NCBI GenBank assembly: GCA_900553635.1
Contig: USDU01000034.1
Coordinates: forward strand, 1-15,504
Source: an uncultured Lachnospiraceae bacterium
GTDB taxonomy: Bacteria > Bacillota_A > Clostridia > Lachnospirales > Lachnospiraceae
Reading direction: 5' to 3'
Length of the DNA: 15,504 nt
The notes beneath the pieces were generated by a model. It was given only the letters and a program-made list of their open reading frames with translations. It was not told the origin of the DNA and did no database searches. Positions 15,027 through 15,504 of this stretch are shown here, piece by piece. The position numbers were made by a program, and so were the translations under genes. Position 1 is the first letter of the stretch. Every line of letters starts with the position of its first letter.

Positions 15027-15080
15027 TTTGGGTGAATGATTTGGGTGAATTTTGGTGAATTTTAGTGAATTTTGGTGAGT
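15027..15080. repeat. Array of five short direct repeats upstream of the pilus promoter
   Basis: Units read TTTGGGTGAAT (15027-15037), TTTGGGTGAAT (15040-15050), TTTGGTGAAT (15051-15060), TTTAGTGAAT (15061-15070) and TTTGGTGAGT (15071-15080). Unit starts are 13, 11, 10 and 10 bases apart, near one helical turn. The array fills the gap from 7 bases after the recX stop to 16 bases upstream of the -35 hexamer of the pilus promoter, where an activator or repressor would bind. Confidence 0.8.
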
Positions 15081-15086
15081 CCCCTG

Positions 15087-15504
15087 TCAGGTATCGTCTT
15101 CAGCCTGTCGAAGCTCCGCCAATATATCTGAGCTTCGGAATCCCCGACGCAAAAGAAACTGATAAAAACGCCGTTTTTCATTTTGATCCGCCACAGCCGG
15201 ATCCATATGCTTCTTTTCCATCCAGCGGCGGATCTGGGCACGCTCATCCTGCGGCTCTGCCTCTTCCAGCGCCCCTTCCAGCACGGACTTGGAGATTCCT
15301 TTTTTATATAACAGCTCCTGCTCCACCTGACGGCTGCTCTTTACTTTTCCTCTGCTGTTCAGATAGTTGACCGCATATCGATGATCGTCGATATAGTGAT
15401 AGCTTTTTACATACTCTACTGCCGCATCCACTACCTCGGGCAGATAATTCTTCAAAAGCTTATCACGTAATTCCTGCTCGGTACGATCAGAGCGCTCCAG
15501 AATA
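15087..15504 (-). CDS. recX: Regulatory protein RecX, 5' end outside the window
   Basis: The minus-strand frame is open to the window edge, so the start codon lies beyond 15504; about 138 residues are visible. RecX proteins bind RecA filaments and modulate recombination and the SOS response. Visible family features are three-helix repeats: ERSDRTEQELRDKL, then VDAAVEYVKSYHYIDDHRYAVNYL (the 'GYIDD..YA' signature), SRGKVKSSRQVEQELLYKKGIS, and a last repeat ending RRFYQFLLRRGFRSSDILAEL. The protein stops at DDT with TGA (15089-15087). A TTG at 15455 is not the start, because the conserved R.R.EQELR repeat lies upstream of it. No terminator hairpin follows, so transcripts may run into the pilus operon. 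Confidence 0.9.
   Translation of the reverse strand, partial: ILERSDRTEQELRDKLLKNYLPEVVDAAVEYVKSYHYIDDHRYAVNYLNSRGKVKSSRQVEQELLYKKGISKSVLEGALEEAEPQDERAQIRRWMEKKHMDPAVADQNEKRRFYQFLLRRGFRSSDILAELRQAEDDT

Noticed and set aside
15027..15080. CRISPR array
   Set aside because: Units are 10-11 bases with no spacers, and no cas genes are present.

Overview
The window reads as a piece of chromosome from a spore-forming Clostridia bacterium, most likely a Lachnospiraceae member. The basis is protein style, the presence of spoIIM next to a XerD-type recombinase, Gram-positive promoters and Shine-Dalgarno sites, and class B sortase pilin genes. Taxonomy is inferred; no rRNA or tRNA gene is present.

Left part (1-2400, + strand): the 3' end of a SpoVB/MATE-type flippase gene, then a class I DAHP synthase gene. 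The DAHP synthase gene is preceded by a G+C-rich two-arm hairpin leader and followed by a clean intrinsic terminator. Middle part (2456-6714, - strand): transcription runs rny -> proC -> spoIIM -> xerD. These are core genes for mRNA turnover, proline synthesis, engulfment during sporulation and chromosome dimer resolution. They are separated by hairpins: a terminator plus a perfect 15-bp inverted repeat between rny and proC, and a hairpin between proC and spoIIM whose 3' arm contains the spoIIM ribosome binding site. xerD has its own strong promoter.

Right part (6810-15011, - strand): a compact five-gene pilus operon. In transcription order it holds a very large sortase-anchored surface protein (probable tip adhesin), a signal-peptidase-like protein that has lost both catalytic residues (SipA-like), an FctA/Spy0128-like backbone pilin, a class B sortase, and a small FctB-like pilin with a charged, Pro-rich stalk. 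The genes abut or overlap, so they are probably translationally coupled. The order matches the cpa-sipA-fctA-srtC-fctB pilus island of group A Streptococcus. A TTGAAA-17-TATAAT promoter drives it, and upstream of that lies an array of five TTTGGTGAAT-like direct repeats at roughly one-helical-turn spacing. The window ends in recX (partial). Because recX and rny are often close neighbours in Clostridia, the pilus operon looks inserted between two core genes.

The most interesting items are the streptococcal-type pilus operon with a catalytically dead SipA homologue and non-canonical sorting signals (EPGTG, IDTG, VQTGD), the repeat array upstream of its promoter, the structured leader of the DAHP synthase gene, and the nested terminator/ribosome-binding-site hairpin in front of spoIIM.
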